From contig CAUDNR010001113.1 of the NCBI GenBank assembly GCA_958430865.1, positions 29,584 through 82,423 of the forward strand: 52,840 nucleotides of DNA. The letters are read 5' to 3'. Made by a program: the position numbers and the translations under genes. The notes below the pieces were generated by a model. That model saw nothing but the letters and a program-made list of their open reading frames with translations, was not told where the DNA came from and did no database searches. Origin of the DNA: Entrophospora sp. SA101 (Eukaryota > Glomeromycota > Glomeromycetes > Entrophosporales > Entrophosporaceae). Positions 33,929-47,465 of this stretch are shown here, one piece after another; within the stretch, counting starts at the first letter, position 1; every line of letters begins with the position of its first letter.

Positions 33929-34172
33929 CAATAATACAGAAATAAGGACCAATCTTCCTATATTAAAAATTAATCATTGTCATCATATAATCATCATCAC
34001 TATCACCACCATCATAAAATTAGTCTAATTTTTTAGAAATAAATTTTTTTATATTGTAATTTTTTTTTTTTCGAATTTTGTATATTATTTGTAATTTTTT
34101 ATTTTAAAGTAAATATTTTATTTACTAAAAAACTAAATAAAATTTTTATTATTTAACAAATTAATCAATCTA
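33929..34172. other. Convergent 3' intergenic region
   Basis: Only about 244 bp separate the ACC stop from the stop of the opposing gene at 34173. It is A/T-rich with CATCAT repeats and T-runs. It must hold both polyadenylation regions. Confidence 0.6.
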
Positions 34173-34949
34173 CTATATCTTTTTATTATTATAGAGTGTA
34201 TTTCCTAATTTCCTTCGTTTTCTCCCTACTAATAATTCCTCAAGGCTTTCACTACCTGATTCTATTATATCGTAAGATACTATTTTACTCCTTATTTGTG
34301 GTTCATATTCTTCTAAACTTTCACAACCTGAATCTATAACAATATAACATTTATGTTTTCTAAATTTAGAATGTTTTTCCTTTTTCTTTAAATTAGATGT
34401 ATTAGATGTAATTTCTGAAGATGATAGAAATGATCGATTAAGCTCATTTTTATCTTGTATATTAGAATATTTGCTGTTATATATTGAACCTTCGTCGCCA
34501 GAATACTCGTCATCTGTCATATATAATTCTTCTGATTCAAAATCTTTACATAGTCCATCAATGTTATAATCTATATGCGATGAAAAATCTTCTTTATTAT
34601 ATAAAAGTTCTTCTGAACTTGTGTCATCCAACATAATATCAATGGTAGCAGCATCTAATTTCCATGTATGATCATCGTCATTGTCATTGTCATTAACATC
34701 TAATTCTGTGTCTTTTCCTTTTTCTCCATCCAAGCAAAATTCTGTAGATTTGCCAGAACATTCACCTAATACACGTATGTTGTCATTTTGAATTATGCCA
34801 CGATTAATTATTATTTCTTGCGTTATAAGATCTATCACATCTGCTTCCTCGTCACTCACATCCTGATACCGTTTAATAATTCTAGCCCAAGATGATTTGA
34901 GACGACAATGATTTTGAAATCTCATGTAATCCAAAGAATTATCCATCAT
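34173..34949 (-). CDS. Scm3/HJURP-like protein (putative CENP-A chaperone)
   Basis: A single-exon acidic protein of 258 residues. Residues 9-60 (MRFQNHCRLKSSWARIIKRY, then DVSDEEADVIDLITQEIIIN and RGIIQ) fit the Scm3 pattern of R-x-Q...LK..W..I...Y...DEIDL.T.EIV.D.G. Scm3/HJURP deposits the centromeric histone H3 variant. The rest is Asp/Glu/Ser-rich and apparently disordered. Near the C-terminus a motif is repeated, IDSGCESLEE and IESGSESLEE, followed by a basic GRKRRKLG possible nuclear signal. Seen: the short conserved block, acidity and basic tail. Inferred: nuclear, centromeric. The domain match is from memory of the family and short, so an unrelated lineage-specific protein remains possible. 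Confidence 0.6.
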   Translation of the reverse strand: MMDNSLDYMRFQNHCRLKSSWARIIKRYQDVSDEEADVIDLITQEIIINRGIIQNDNIRVLGECSGKSTEFCLDGEKGKDTELDVNDNDNDDDHTWKLDAATIDIMLDDTSSEELLYNKEDFSSHIDYNIDGLCKDFESEELYMTDDEYSGDEGSIYNSKYSNIQDKNELNRSFLSSSEITSNTSNLKKKEKHSKFRKHKCYIVIDSGCESLEEYEPQIRSKIVSYDIIESGSESLEELLVGRKRRKLGNTLYNNKKI

Positions 34950-35328
34950 TTGCTTTTTATAATTGATTTTTTTATTTTATTTTAAGAAAATTTTAATATA
35001 GTTTTAATCTTTTGCATTATTTTGATATAAAGAATGCACGCATTAAAAAAGAAAGTTAAAATTTGATATTTATTATCAATGAATTTAATAAATAGATCTA
35101 CCCAAATATTGGTTTCACAATTTTCATGTGTCATATTACCAAAATTGTGATCTTTTGCAAGTGAACAGTTATAATAATTATTTGATTATTTATATTAATT
35201 TTTTTATTTAATTTAATAATATTAAGATTATAGGGAAAAAATGCAAAATTAAATACAATAATTCAATATTTGATATTTGTAAGTAGAAACAATTTATTTT
35301 TTGTAAAAAAAAGTAATGTTTTTTATAA
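34950..35328. other. Spacer between eIF3a 3' end and Scm3-like gene
   Basis: 379 bp of A/T-rich DNA that must hold the eIF3a 3' UTR and the promoter of the Scm3-like gene, both read leftwards. No ORF of note. Confidence 0.6.
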
Positions 35329-38300
35329 TTATGATTCAGTCTGAGATTTAATACGACGTTTATTCTTAGTTACAGGAATAAACCCATCATCATCATCGTC
35401 ATCTTTTGTTGTAGCGTGTGAAGCTTTATTATGTTCATCTGCTGTACGGCCTGAATTTGATCTACGCCATGGACCATCATCAGCAGCACCTGAATCTTGT
35501 CTGCTACGCCAAGAACCGTCATCAGTACCACGACTTGTACCTGTTTTACGCTCAGAACCACGGCTTGAATCTTGTCTACTACGCCAAGAACCGTCATCAG
35601 TTGATCTATGTGGATCTGGCTTACGTATTATTCCTGGCTCAGTTCGGAGTGTATCGGTATCAATTGTATTGCTACGAACTGTCTCACCCCTTCGCCATGT
35701 TGTTTCTTCAGTACGACGGCGTTGTGGTTCTTCGATATTGGCACCACGACCTGATGCTACTCTACCCTGTGATTTAATTGGTGATTGTGATGTAGATTCT
35801 AATTGCTTACGAAGTGCAGGTGGAATGTAACTACTTTTGGGAGCGGATATTTTTTCTTGAGCATCTTGAGCCTTTTTTTTTTCTTTATCTTCCATTTGTT
35901 GTCTTTCAAGATCTTTTGCCTTTTGTTCCAATTCACGTTTTAATCTTCTTTGTTCAGCTTCTTCCTCACGCTCGCGTTGCTTGGCAGCTTGTTCGTCAAG
36001 TTTCCTGATTTAATGAAAATTGATATGGTAATCAGGATCTTAAACAAACGATAATAAAGTTAATTTCAGGGGAAAAATAATAATTACCTTTTCTTAGCTT
36101 CATATTCTGCCTTTTGAGCTTTTTCTTTTTCTTGACGTTCTGCTTCTGCACGTTCCATTTCTTCATAACAAGTAAAAAAATTTAGATTATAGTTGTAAAA
36201 AAAGTTTTTAAAAAATTAATCGTTAATTAAAAACCTTCAATATGTCTTTTTTCTTCTTCTATCGCCTTTATTTTGGCTGCTTCTTCTGCCTCTTTTTTTT
36301 TTCTTTCATCTTCTTTTTTTGCTCTGAATATTTTTATTCTTTTCTCTTTCTCTTCATTAATTTTGGCTTGAGCTGCTCTACGATGTTCTTCAAATTCTTC
36401 AAATCTTTTATTTTCAATATCTTTACGGTACTGTTGATAATCAGGCAACATTCTCATTAACCTTGATTTGATTTTAAGATTCTCAGTATGTTTGGAAGCC
36501 GCTGCTTCAAGTTGCATTTTACGAGCATCATCGTGTAACTCTCGGTCAGTTTTCTTTTGTTTTTCATAATCTTGTACAAGCAAAGGAATTTCTTCTTTAC
36601 GATAAGCACGTTCCAAATGATCCATGCGTTTTGCAAGGGTTCTAAGACGTTCACCAAGTTCTTTTTTTTCTTTTTCGATATGTTCAACTTGTAATTGTAC
36701 CAGACGGTCTGGATCTAAATTTTCCAAATCCTACACAATAAATAAATAATTTTACATTTACTAAACATACATGCATTCAATTAAATGGGTTGATAGTTAT
36801 ATAAATACCTCTGGCTGAACATTCAATTTTTTAGCTTTAAGAGATTCGGCAAATTTTCTGACTTCTTCTTTTTGGATAGCTTCATATTCACGCTTTCTTC
36901 TAAGCGACTCTCTTTTTTTAGCCTCTTCTAATTGACGTTGTTTTAATTCTTCGTCTCTTTGTTTTTGACGAATAGCTCTTTGCCGTTGTTCTTCTTTCTC
37001 TTGACGCATCAATAAAGTTTCTAACAACTCCCTTCTACGTTCAATAATGGCTTTACGAGCCAAAGCGTTATTATGTTCATCTTCCATACCAGATAAAGCA
37101 TGCGCAATAGTTTGTGATTTAGCTTGCTTTTTGGCTTCGACTATACTAGGATCTATCATATGAACAGCAGTATAAAAGCATTTAGAAAGTTTGGAAAGTT
37201 GTTCACGCATTTGATCTGTAGGTGATGCTTGTAATTTGGCCCCATCAGAATCAGTAATTTTTGGTGATAAGAATATATCTGTCTCAAATGTTAAACTTTT
37301 AGTAGCATGATCAATTCTGATTGAAAGTTCGCCCTTTTTACATCCATTCATAATAAATTTCTCAATAGTCGCAGCTTCATAATTATATGGTGGTGCAAAG
37401 GATGCTAGATTTATGATAAAATCAAGTTTAACTGTATCATAAACTTGTGAAAGTTGTTGAAAAAGTCTTGTCAAAATAACTTGATGTAAAGGCTTAACAT
37501 ATTTTGCCATTTCAGTATCTTGTGAAAGATGATTGACAATAGGTTCGATTTTTTTACATATTGACAAAGGATGAAATTGAACCTCCAGAATGTTGTATAA
37601 ATCTCTAAGTTCAGGTTGAACTTTTCTAAGAATATGTTTGTTTAGCTAATTTTTGAATAAATGGGAAAAAAAAATAATAAGAAAATAGATTGTACCTTTT
37701 TTCATAATTTATGTTACACAATATTAAAATTAAAAATTAAAATTAAGCACATACTGCCTCTTTAAGTAAACCAGTCCTAGTTGGTGCACGACTCATTCCG
37801 AGCAAAATAGCAAGTCTATGTTGTTTATTTTTATTATCATCAATTTCAAGTAAACGAGTCTTAGAATTAGTGATAACAGGAATGGCAAGAACAGATAATA
37901 AAACAAAAGAAGCCATTCTGGTATTTTCTTCATCAGACAACGATTTATTTTGAGTTTTTACCAATGTATAATAGCAATTCCATGCAGCAGCATGGAATAA
38001 ATAATTTTCACCAACTAAAAAGATTTTTGTAAGTTTATCATAATAATTGGCCATCATCATTGGTTTTGGAGATCCTTTTGATAATGACAATAGATTATGA
38101 ATATCCTCAACGGATCTAAAAGCTTCTTGCCATAATTCCAATTCAACAGCTGCATTAAGCTGATAAAATCTTGTATCAAGATGGCGTTTTAAGGTTTCTG
38201 GTTCGTTCAAATTAATCAAGTTAGTTTGATTTGGATATTTTGCTATGTTTTGAAGATGGTTGCGAAGAAGTTCACAAAGACGTCGAAATTCTGTTTTACG

Positions 38301-39230
38301 AGTATACTTTAAACAAAATTGAAATGCTTGATGTGCTGTTTGCTATATAAAGAAAATCATAACAATAATTATAGTAATGGCAATATTAATGTAAATTATA
38401 AATAATAAAAAATATGCTTTACTTAAGTGAAACAAAGGGAAGTATGATAACATACTTGATAAAAGACTTCTAATCGAACATTATTTCTTAGAAAATCTAA
38501 AGCTGTTCTATATGCTTCCCATAAAAATTTAAGCCAGGGTGTAACCACGGCTCTATCGGTTCTGTCTTTACTTTGTTCACCACTAACTGTACTTAACATA
38601 ATTGATTCTGGAGTCTCAGATGCCTCAAGATCATCGACGGTTTCCAAAGTGATTTGATCAGCTTTTGCTTGTGCAGTAGTTACTTTTTCTTCAGCGAGTT
38701 CAAGAAATCTTTTAATGACAAGCTAATCAATAGATAGAATATTAATCAATGAAAATTAATAATTCAAAAGGAAAAAAAATTTAAACATTTCATTTTCAAA
38801 CCTCAATAGTTGCGACACTATAACTTTGTGAAATATGTTTAAATTGATATAAGCCTTCTTTGGCAGTCTTCCCTTTTCTCAGATTCACACATAATTCAAT
38901 GAATCGAAGCATTATTGGTTCGAAGGAGGGTAAAGGTATGGTCCGTGACCGTATCGAAAGAACAATATCATGTAGAGATTGTAAGGCGGCCACATTTTGT
39001 CCAACTGCGATTAATTCTAAAGTATAAAACCAAATTTAGTATTAATGACATTTCAAATGGCCCTTTATATTAATGTTTTAATGTTCAACTTTAAAATTTA
39101 AAAAAAAAAATTTTTTTTGTAGGAACATAGATTTTACAATCGTTCCGACTAATTTATATATAATACAATAGATCAACTTACCTTCAGCTCTTTTAAGAGC
39201 ATTTTCAGGACGTTGATTAAATGGAGCCAT
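35329..39230 (-). CDS. TIF32: Translation initiation factor eIF3 subunit a
   Basis: Eight exons read leftwards: 39230-39182, 39016-38802, 38722-38456, 38342-37755, 37645-36809, 36730-36235, about 36160-36089, and 36004-35329. The total is close to 1066 residues. The start [19 protein letters not shown] is a hallmark of eIF3a. The PCI region follows ([16 protein letters not shown] through [19 protein letters not shown]), then a long charged coiled coil ([40 protein letters not shown]), ending in Arg/Asp/Ser-rich repeats ([12 protein letters not shown] twice, ADDGPWRRS). It is the core scaffold of eIF3 on the 40S subunit. The tiny seventh exon crosses an A-rich run, and I could not confirm its length to the base by eye; frame continuity needs 73 nt. 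It is divergent from the PP1 gene. Confidence 0.95.
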
Positions 39231-40294
39231 GGCTAAGAACGGCCAGAATGGTGACAATTATACTTCCTGCAAAAAATAAAAAAAATTAAAAAAAAAATTT
39301 TTTTCTTATTCTAGATTTTCCGGGAGTTTTGACTAATTCCCATTCATTTTCGGGGTTTTTAATGGTCAATAAATGTAGGAAAACCAAAGATGAAAACAAA
39401 ATGCCCCACATGACATCAACATTAATTGAAACAGGGTTCATAACCAGATTTTAATTCTGATTATTAACATTATTGAAGTAACACGGGTACCAGAAATAAA
39501 TAAATTTCGAACAAGTATTTCTTCTCAAAAGTAATTAGTAAAAATATTTTAACTGTTTTATATTCATCATGGTTCCACACGCTTTATAATATGTGAAATT
39601 GTAAAGTGCTTACACAGAAGTAGCTGATCATAATGAACACGTAAACTATCAAAAACTGATCGCGTAAACGTCCCATAGTTATGTGGTTTCCCTATACTGC
39701 TACTCCAAAGAAACTGACCTGTAAACTTCATTCAAATTACCTGTCTTTAACCCATTACTAAACATTGGTCTAATAAAAACTGAATTTGTTTACAAATACA
39801 AGTTCATGTCTTTAAAGAACCAATAAAAATTTCAAAGATAATTATTTATTGATTAACGCGTTTTCAAAAAAAAAAAGAAACAAATAATGTTAATAGAATA
39901 AATAAACCTATTTTTTTTTTATAAATCAATAATAAATAATAGCATAGTACCATGCGTAACAAAAATACTTTTTAAATATCAATTTTGATTTTGTATTTAT
40001 TACGAATAATTTATTGGTTGAAATGTATTGTTACCAAAAAACATCAAACTTCATATTCGACACATCCTGTCCAACATTATTTTTTTTTAATTTCATTTTA
40101 TTATCTGAAAAATTAAATAATATTCTAATATTCTAATCTATTGTCTCCTGTCAATTTTTTTTCTTTATCAAATTATTCTATTATTCTGTCGAAGCGATCT
40201 TTAAACAATTTGGTTTTTGGTGTTTCTTGACAGTAGAATATAAAAAGAAAAAAGAAGTATATTTATTGTTTCCAAGCTCATAATTAATAAATAA
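39231..40294. other. Divergent promoter region eIF3a / PP1
   Basis: About 1.06 kb between two divergently transcribed housekeeping genes. No ORF of note; A/T runs at 39100-39120 (in the intron) and 40080-40090 flank it. It should contain both promoters; no specific site can be named. Confidence 0.6.
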
Positions 40295-41877
<1,583 letters not shown>

Positions 41878-42059
41878 ATTTGGTATTTTTTTTATTCAAG
41901 AAAAATATTTTAAGAAATTAAAAAGAAAATAATAATTAAAATATGTTTTTTTATAAAAAAATAATCATTCATAAAACATTTTAATGATAGTAATAATAAT
42001 AGAAGGAAGGTGGAGAAGAAAGAAGATGATTATTGAATAATTTTATTAATATTACTATG

Positions 42060-42108
<49 letters not shown>

Positions 42109-43284
42109 TTCTTTCTTTCTTTTATTAAATGTTACGATTCGTTTTATTTGGGTTTGATTTGATTATTATTATTATTATTATTATAATATATTTCTTTTTT
42201 TTCTTTTTTGCTGTTTTTTTACCATTTATAAATACATATAAATATAAATATATACATATTTTTTTCTTCCAAATTTATCTTATGTTTTTTCCTCAAATTT
42301 ATATATATACACAACATTTACAATAATTACGATAGAGAAAGGATTAATTTAAAAAAACAATAAGACTTAATGAAATTATGACCAACATACATATGTAACA
42401 CGAAGTACATGCAAATAATAGATAGTGGTATTTTAATCCACAGGATGAACAGTTAGGACATACTTTTGATGTTTAATGTTGGTAACTAGAATCATTAGAA
42501 TCTTTGAGGAACTTTTGAATGATAATAAATAAATTAAACCATTACAGTGTATTCTTATAGTAGGAAATCAAGTTTGTTATTGAATTTTTTGAAATTGGGA
42601 GCATGATATGTTCCAGTGTTTTAACTGCAGAAAATGAGGAAATTTTGCAGGAGTATGATATCTCTCAACATTTGTCTGCCAATATTTAAACAGCACCTTT
42701 TATGCTAGATTGGTGAGAAACTGGCTATTTGTACAACTGGTTATGTATAGTTGAAACGGAAAAAAGAATATTAATATCTCAATAATATACAACAACCCCT
42801 TCTATAAAGTCTTTTGATTATAATGACTGTTTCGTTGACTGAATGATCTTTAAAAGCTGCCATTTTTTCCAATGGCCTAAACTCGCAAAAAAGGTTAAAT
42901 GCATCCACCTCTCTAAACGCACGCTCATGAGCGATAGCGATATGTTCCGGTATACTTGGAGGGAGTTGACTGTGTATATAGTAAGTAATTGTGTCATCAT
43001 CACTTGTGACAAAATCGATCATCGACCTTTTTTATGTTGTGAAACTTGCTATTTCAATTGAATTTAAAATAAAAAAAAGTCGCGTGACTGCGCACAAAAC
43101 CCATTTTATGGAAAATCTATCGCTTTAACTTGTTTCTTTATATTTTGGTAAAACTTGATCAAATTGATCAAATTGGTTTCAATAGGTTACCTTAGAAGTA
43201 AAAGTTAAAGCTTCTGTGATCTTATATTGGGGTGTGAGATGCCCTAAAATCAAAATTAATTGATGTAACGTAATGTCAATCAAA
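41878..43284. other. Low-complexity spacer with one unassigned fragment
   Basis: A (TA)n/(AT)n run spans about 42060-42106, followed by CTTT units and TTA repeats. The minus strand at 43022-42771 has an 83-codon open frame (MIDFVTSDDDTITYYIHSQL, then PPSIPEHIAIAHERAFREVD) of normal composition but with no recognised family. It may be a fragment of a decayed gene. Nothing else is supportable. Confidence 0.45.
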
Positions 43285-43291
43285 TAAAAAT

Positions 43292-43405
43292 ATATATGGG
43301 GCATACTGTAACAAAGTGAACATTGGTATTACCAAAAATTTCAGGGATCAAAATTTAGTCATTATTATCACAGCTGAGTTGTTTTATTAAAATCCCACTT
43401 AACTA
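43292..43405. repeat. Repeat copy, inverted relative to 47309-47465
   Basis: ATATATGGGGCATACTGTAAC, GTGAACATTGGTATTACCAA, TTTCAGGGATCAAA and TTTAGTCATT match, in order, the reverse complement of 47380-47470. Similarity fades after a GTTTTATTA...AATCCCA block. No own terminal inverted repeat is visible here, so this copy may be truncated. Confidence 0.65.
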
Positions 43406-43774
43406 AATCATTAGGTGATGGACAATACTACAAGTATTTTTCATTTACAATGTTAATTACAAGAGAAATTACTAGTGAAAGTATGAGAGATAAGGCAAGC
43501 ACAAGAAGTAGGGAAAAAAATATAACATAATTGATTAAGTATAATAATTCTTTCAATGAGAAAAAATGATTTACATTATGGTTTAATATATAAAAAAAAA
43601 TTTCTCTGATTAATTAATATAGTGTGTTGTTAATTAAAACCTTTAATATTAATATTTTTATTCATTTCTTTCTACAATTTAGATTCTAAAATAATATAAA
43701 TATAACCTTTTAATCATTTGAATAATTAACTTTGTTAATTTAAAAATGTATATAATTACCACAAATAATCATTT

Positions 43775-45535
43775 TTTTAGATTCATTAGTTTTTTAGGTG
43801 GAAGAAAATTCTTTTCTTTCAACTGTATAAATGCCTTGTCCATTATTTCATAATTTAATTTATTATTCTCCAATATATGAGCCTTTTTGTGGAAAATTTA
43901 TATGGACTTAAATTAGCAAGGGGAGAGAGAGAAATAGAAATATAAAATAACATATCACCTTCAAAGACAAAATCATATATACTGCTTCCATGCATTTAGA
44001 GAATGTATCAACAGTTCTTGGTATCATAATGTCAGTTAATCCCAAGATGCAAATGGTATCTTCAAAGAGGTAGGATGCAACAGATAGTGATAATGATAAC
44101 CCTAAAAGGAGTAAATATTACAATTTCAATCAATTATTATGAGCAATCAGATTTATAAAGGAAAACTATTTACCACTAATTTGGATTATATAAATTTCTA
44201 ATTCGTGTATATTATTCCATGAAGATGATGGTAATGAGATAAATACACTTGCAAGCAGGACCTTTGTGCAATATCTAATTTCTCTTGGTCTAGGAGTTGT
44301 TTATTTTGATCTTCATTTACTGCATTTTCTATTAGTAATACCTCAATTCCAGTTGATAATATTGCACCCTTTGTATCAATTCTTGGACCTGTTTTATTTT
44401 GTGTCTGGGCCAAAGATTTCAACTTTTCAAACCCTCTTGAAGATACATCACCACTAAAACACAGGAATGAATAAAATCTTAGAATTATTTATATGTGTAT
44501 AGATGCAACAAAAGCATTTTTTCTAAATTTTGAAAATTCTAACATACCTCGCAATTTTGATATTGTCACTTTCCATAAATGCATAGTTTATTAATGGCAC
44601 CCAAACATATGCAGAATATTCAAACTCTGTTAAATTTCTATTTAAAATATTGTTTGAGTAAATATAATGCCTGGTTATGGAAATTATAATACATAGTAAA
44701 GTATATATATATTAGTAAAATGCTTTATACTTTACAAACATGTTATTGAAAATTGATAGATGTATTTTATATCGAAAGGAACATTTGTTTGTCCATGTAT
44801 ATTATTTTTATTAAGTGCTTCTTTTAATTGATCCAATGTATACTGTAAAAATAGATGATTAAATTTTAATTAAATCCTATACTAAAAATTATTTGAATAA
44901 TATAGATGCTTACACAACTCTCGAAATTTTCCAGATAACTGAGCACGTTCTCATTGATTCCAGTGGTAAGTTTTTTCACCCCATGTTCTCTTTTATCATC
45001 AAAATATACAATATTCATATTATCATCTTCTAATTGATTTTGTATTGATGAAACAATGGAAGATGGCAATAGTTTTGAACATGAAATGTCATTGGAATTG
45101 ACTACATTTATTTGCAATGATCTATTTAAGTAATAAAAAATATTTCACAAAAAAGGCTTTGAGATGATTCAAAATAGAATAACAATATACAAAGTAAAAT
45201 TTACTCACGATTCTATGTATTCATTTGTTTTATGTAAATATCCCCAAACGTCAACATTGTTCCAAACCACTTGTATTCTTTTAATGGCACCACGGATGGA
45301 CTTGAAAGAACTTGTTGTGCTAAATCTATTTTAATGTACTCGCTGGTTCCTTTTGTTTTTAACTTTTTTATGTATATTCAAAGGGTATTCAATAAATAAT
45401 AAACTATGAAGATCAAATACTAAAGACTGCTCACTTTAAATTCCAACTCTTCGTTTTTTCTACGTTTTCTTTTTTCTAAGTCTGCGTTGTTTTCTTTGTT
45501 GGTTTCATCAATTTGTCTGTTGTTGAGGAAGAGAA
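43775..45535 (-). pseudogene. Decayed multi-exon orphan gene
   Basis: A series of exon-like blocks on the minus strand joins through GT-AG borders. It runs from ADLEKRKRRKNEELEFK (45509-45436) through LKTKGTSEYIKIDLAQQV, IQVVWNNVDVWGYLHKTNEY, SLQINVVNSNDISCSKL (45121-44912) and TLDQLKEALNKNNIHG to RNLTEFEYSAYVWVPLIN. GPRIDTKGAILSTGIEVLLI (about 44320-44390) and LFEDTICILGLTDIMIPRTV (about 44000-44070) follow. The 5' end is missing (no ATG), and between LAQQV and IQVVW the frame shifts by one near 45285. The R-x-D...IEVLLIENA spacing recalls PD-(D/E)XK-type folds, but this is a weak inference. I do not recognise the family. Confidence 0.5.
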
Positions 45536-45556
45536 GAATAATTATATATATATATG

Positions 45557-45660
45557 ACAACTAAGATGACAAGTCGTGATAGTTGCAGCATAATGTAACT
45601 ACCATTCTTTTAATAATAACTAGAATGACAAGTAGTGGCGATAACCGCCATTCTTACGAT
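45557..45660. repeat. Two diverged 62-bp tandem units
   Basis: ACAACTAAGATGACAAGTCG (from 45557) and ATAACTAGAATGACAAGTAG (from 45617) start two units, each followed by TGATAGTTGC/TGGCGATAAC and then an ACCATTCTT/GCCATTCTTA block. Confidence 0.45.
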
Positions 45661-46074
45661 AAACACTTACTCTTATGTATGGACCCCTATTTTTTTTTAT
45701 TTTTTGACAGATGACAAAACGCGAGTGTTGTTGTTTAGCATGATTGGTTCTAAAAAGAGACTTTTTTTTAAATTGTATTGATATAATGTGGTGACTTTTA
45801 TTTTAATTATTGAAATCAAAACGTGGAGCAGAACTCGCTGGGTAATTATAAGATTCTCATCAAGATGGCAAACAATTGATATTTGGCTTTTCGTAACCAT
45901 AATCAATATTAACTATATAATTAATTACAAGATGTCAAGACAGCATTGACTGTTGAAAAAGAAACAATTCAAATATGAAACATTTCGATACGGAACGTTT
46001 GATTATCGGAAATTAGCAGACGTTGAAGGCATGCACGCTATCTTGAACTTTTTACAGTCATTCTCTCCTCTTCC

Positions 46075-46860
46075 TCGTGTACAAAGGCTAACCTGACTAG
46101 CTTGCCCTGAGATACAATGATGCAACAAAATTTTCAGGGGGGTACGTGGCCCTGGAGTTTACCGAGACTGCATCAATCGTCAATGACGCTTTTCACTCGC
46201 AGCATACAGACCAGAGAAGGCTGCATGTTAGCTGAAAATTGCCTGCAACGATCCTACCTCTAAGGTAAGGACGGATCTGTGACCAAGCTATCACAACTCT
46301 GGAGGAATATTAAGAGAATCTGCAGTTCATTTCAAGCACGGGAGGTTGCAATTCAGAGTGGGGCTGGTGACCCTGAAATTGCATTTGGGCTCTGATGTTA
46401 AGAGAAAAGCTGTAAAATTAAATGGCTCAGGTTTGTTTTGGTATGTTATAAATTAATCATTCCCAAATGTTCTGTTTCTTTAATTTTTGTTTGACCAAGT
46501 GAATTCATTATTTTTTAAATGTGGGTAAGGTTGCTGGTGAGCAGATGTACCACCGACAAAACAACAACCCAGGCCTCAAAACTCAGAATTCAGGGAAAAT
46601 CCAAAACAGCAACCCAGGCTGCAACCTCCTGAGCTGCTGAATTTTCAAACCAGTCTTAACACCAACTTTATTCTACAGAGGTATAAACAAAGCAATCATC
46701 ACACAAATGCCGATCCTCATCAGCTATCAATGCTCATGTGATAACAGCAAGCCTGGTCTGAGGATAAGATAAGGAAGTTTTGTCCAAAGCCTTCCAACAT
46801 GTTCAACACTCCTTCACCTGTGGAAAAAAAAATCCATGGTGCTGAATTGTGCTTAATTGC
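46075..46860. other. GC-rich island of unknown nature
   Basis: Composition shifts visibly from the A/T-rich background to roughly balanced sequence for about 0.8 kb (for example GGGGGGTACGTGGCCCTGGA and CAACAACCCAGGCCTCAAAA). No frame longer than about 50 codons is convincing on either strand. CAACCCAGGC occurs twice (about 46567 and 46608). It borders the decayed orphan gene. It could be a piece of a transposon or foreign DNA, or a decayed coding region. Confidence 0.5.
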
Positions 46861-47308
46861 ATCGCGATTGTATGTTTGTGATAGGAAATTTTAATTAAAT
46901 CTGACACCTGTTATTATCATCAGATTTATTATTCATAAGGAACTATACAATGGGAAAGGGAAGTGATTTTTTTTGATCCTCCCTATTTATTTATTTATTC
47001 TTGTGTACCCCAGAGATCTGGGTGGACATGTGTTATTAAAAGTTTCATTTCTGCATGGTCTTGGTGTTATTATTACCTGGGTGATGCAATTGTTTGTTAT
47101 GTCAATTACAACATAAAATGTATTGAATAATCAGATATTCATGTACAAGTATTAATAACAACAAAAAAGCTAAGTCATGTTTATTTTTTATCTATATAAA
47201 TAGAGTAGAGTAGCAAGCAACAGGTTAATAATCACCACCACCTTTTTAATATACAAATAAAAAATAACAACAAATATTATTTAATTCTAGCAAATTTTTA
47301 TTATTTTT

Positions 47309-47465
47309 ATATGGGGTCAGTTCTATATATCATTCAAGATAGAAAATGGGACATTATAAAACTGTTAATTATAATCACGTTACAAATGACTAAACTTTGA
47401 TCCCTGAATTCCTTGGTAATACCAATGTTCACTTTGTCTGGTTTTGTTGCAGCATACCCCATATT
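47309..47465. mobile_element. About 157-bp MITE-like repeat
   Basis: The edges TATATGGGGTCAG and GCATACCCCATAT are short imperfect inverted repeats. The interior matches the copy at 43292-43405 in opposite orientation. Non-coding. Confidence 0.55.

Noticed and set aside
42771..43061. Overlapping ORFs on both strands
   Set aside because: Only the 83-codon minus frame has normal composition; without start context, splice partners or a known family it is noted in the spacer entry, not called a gene.
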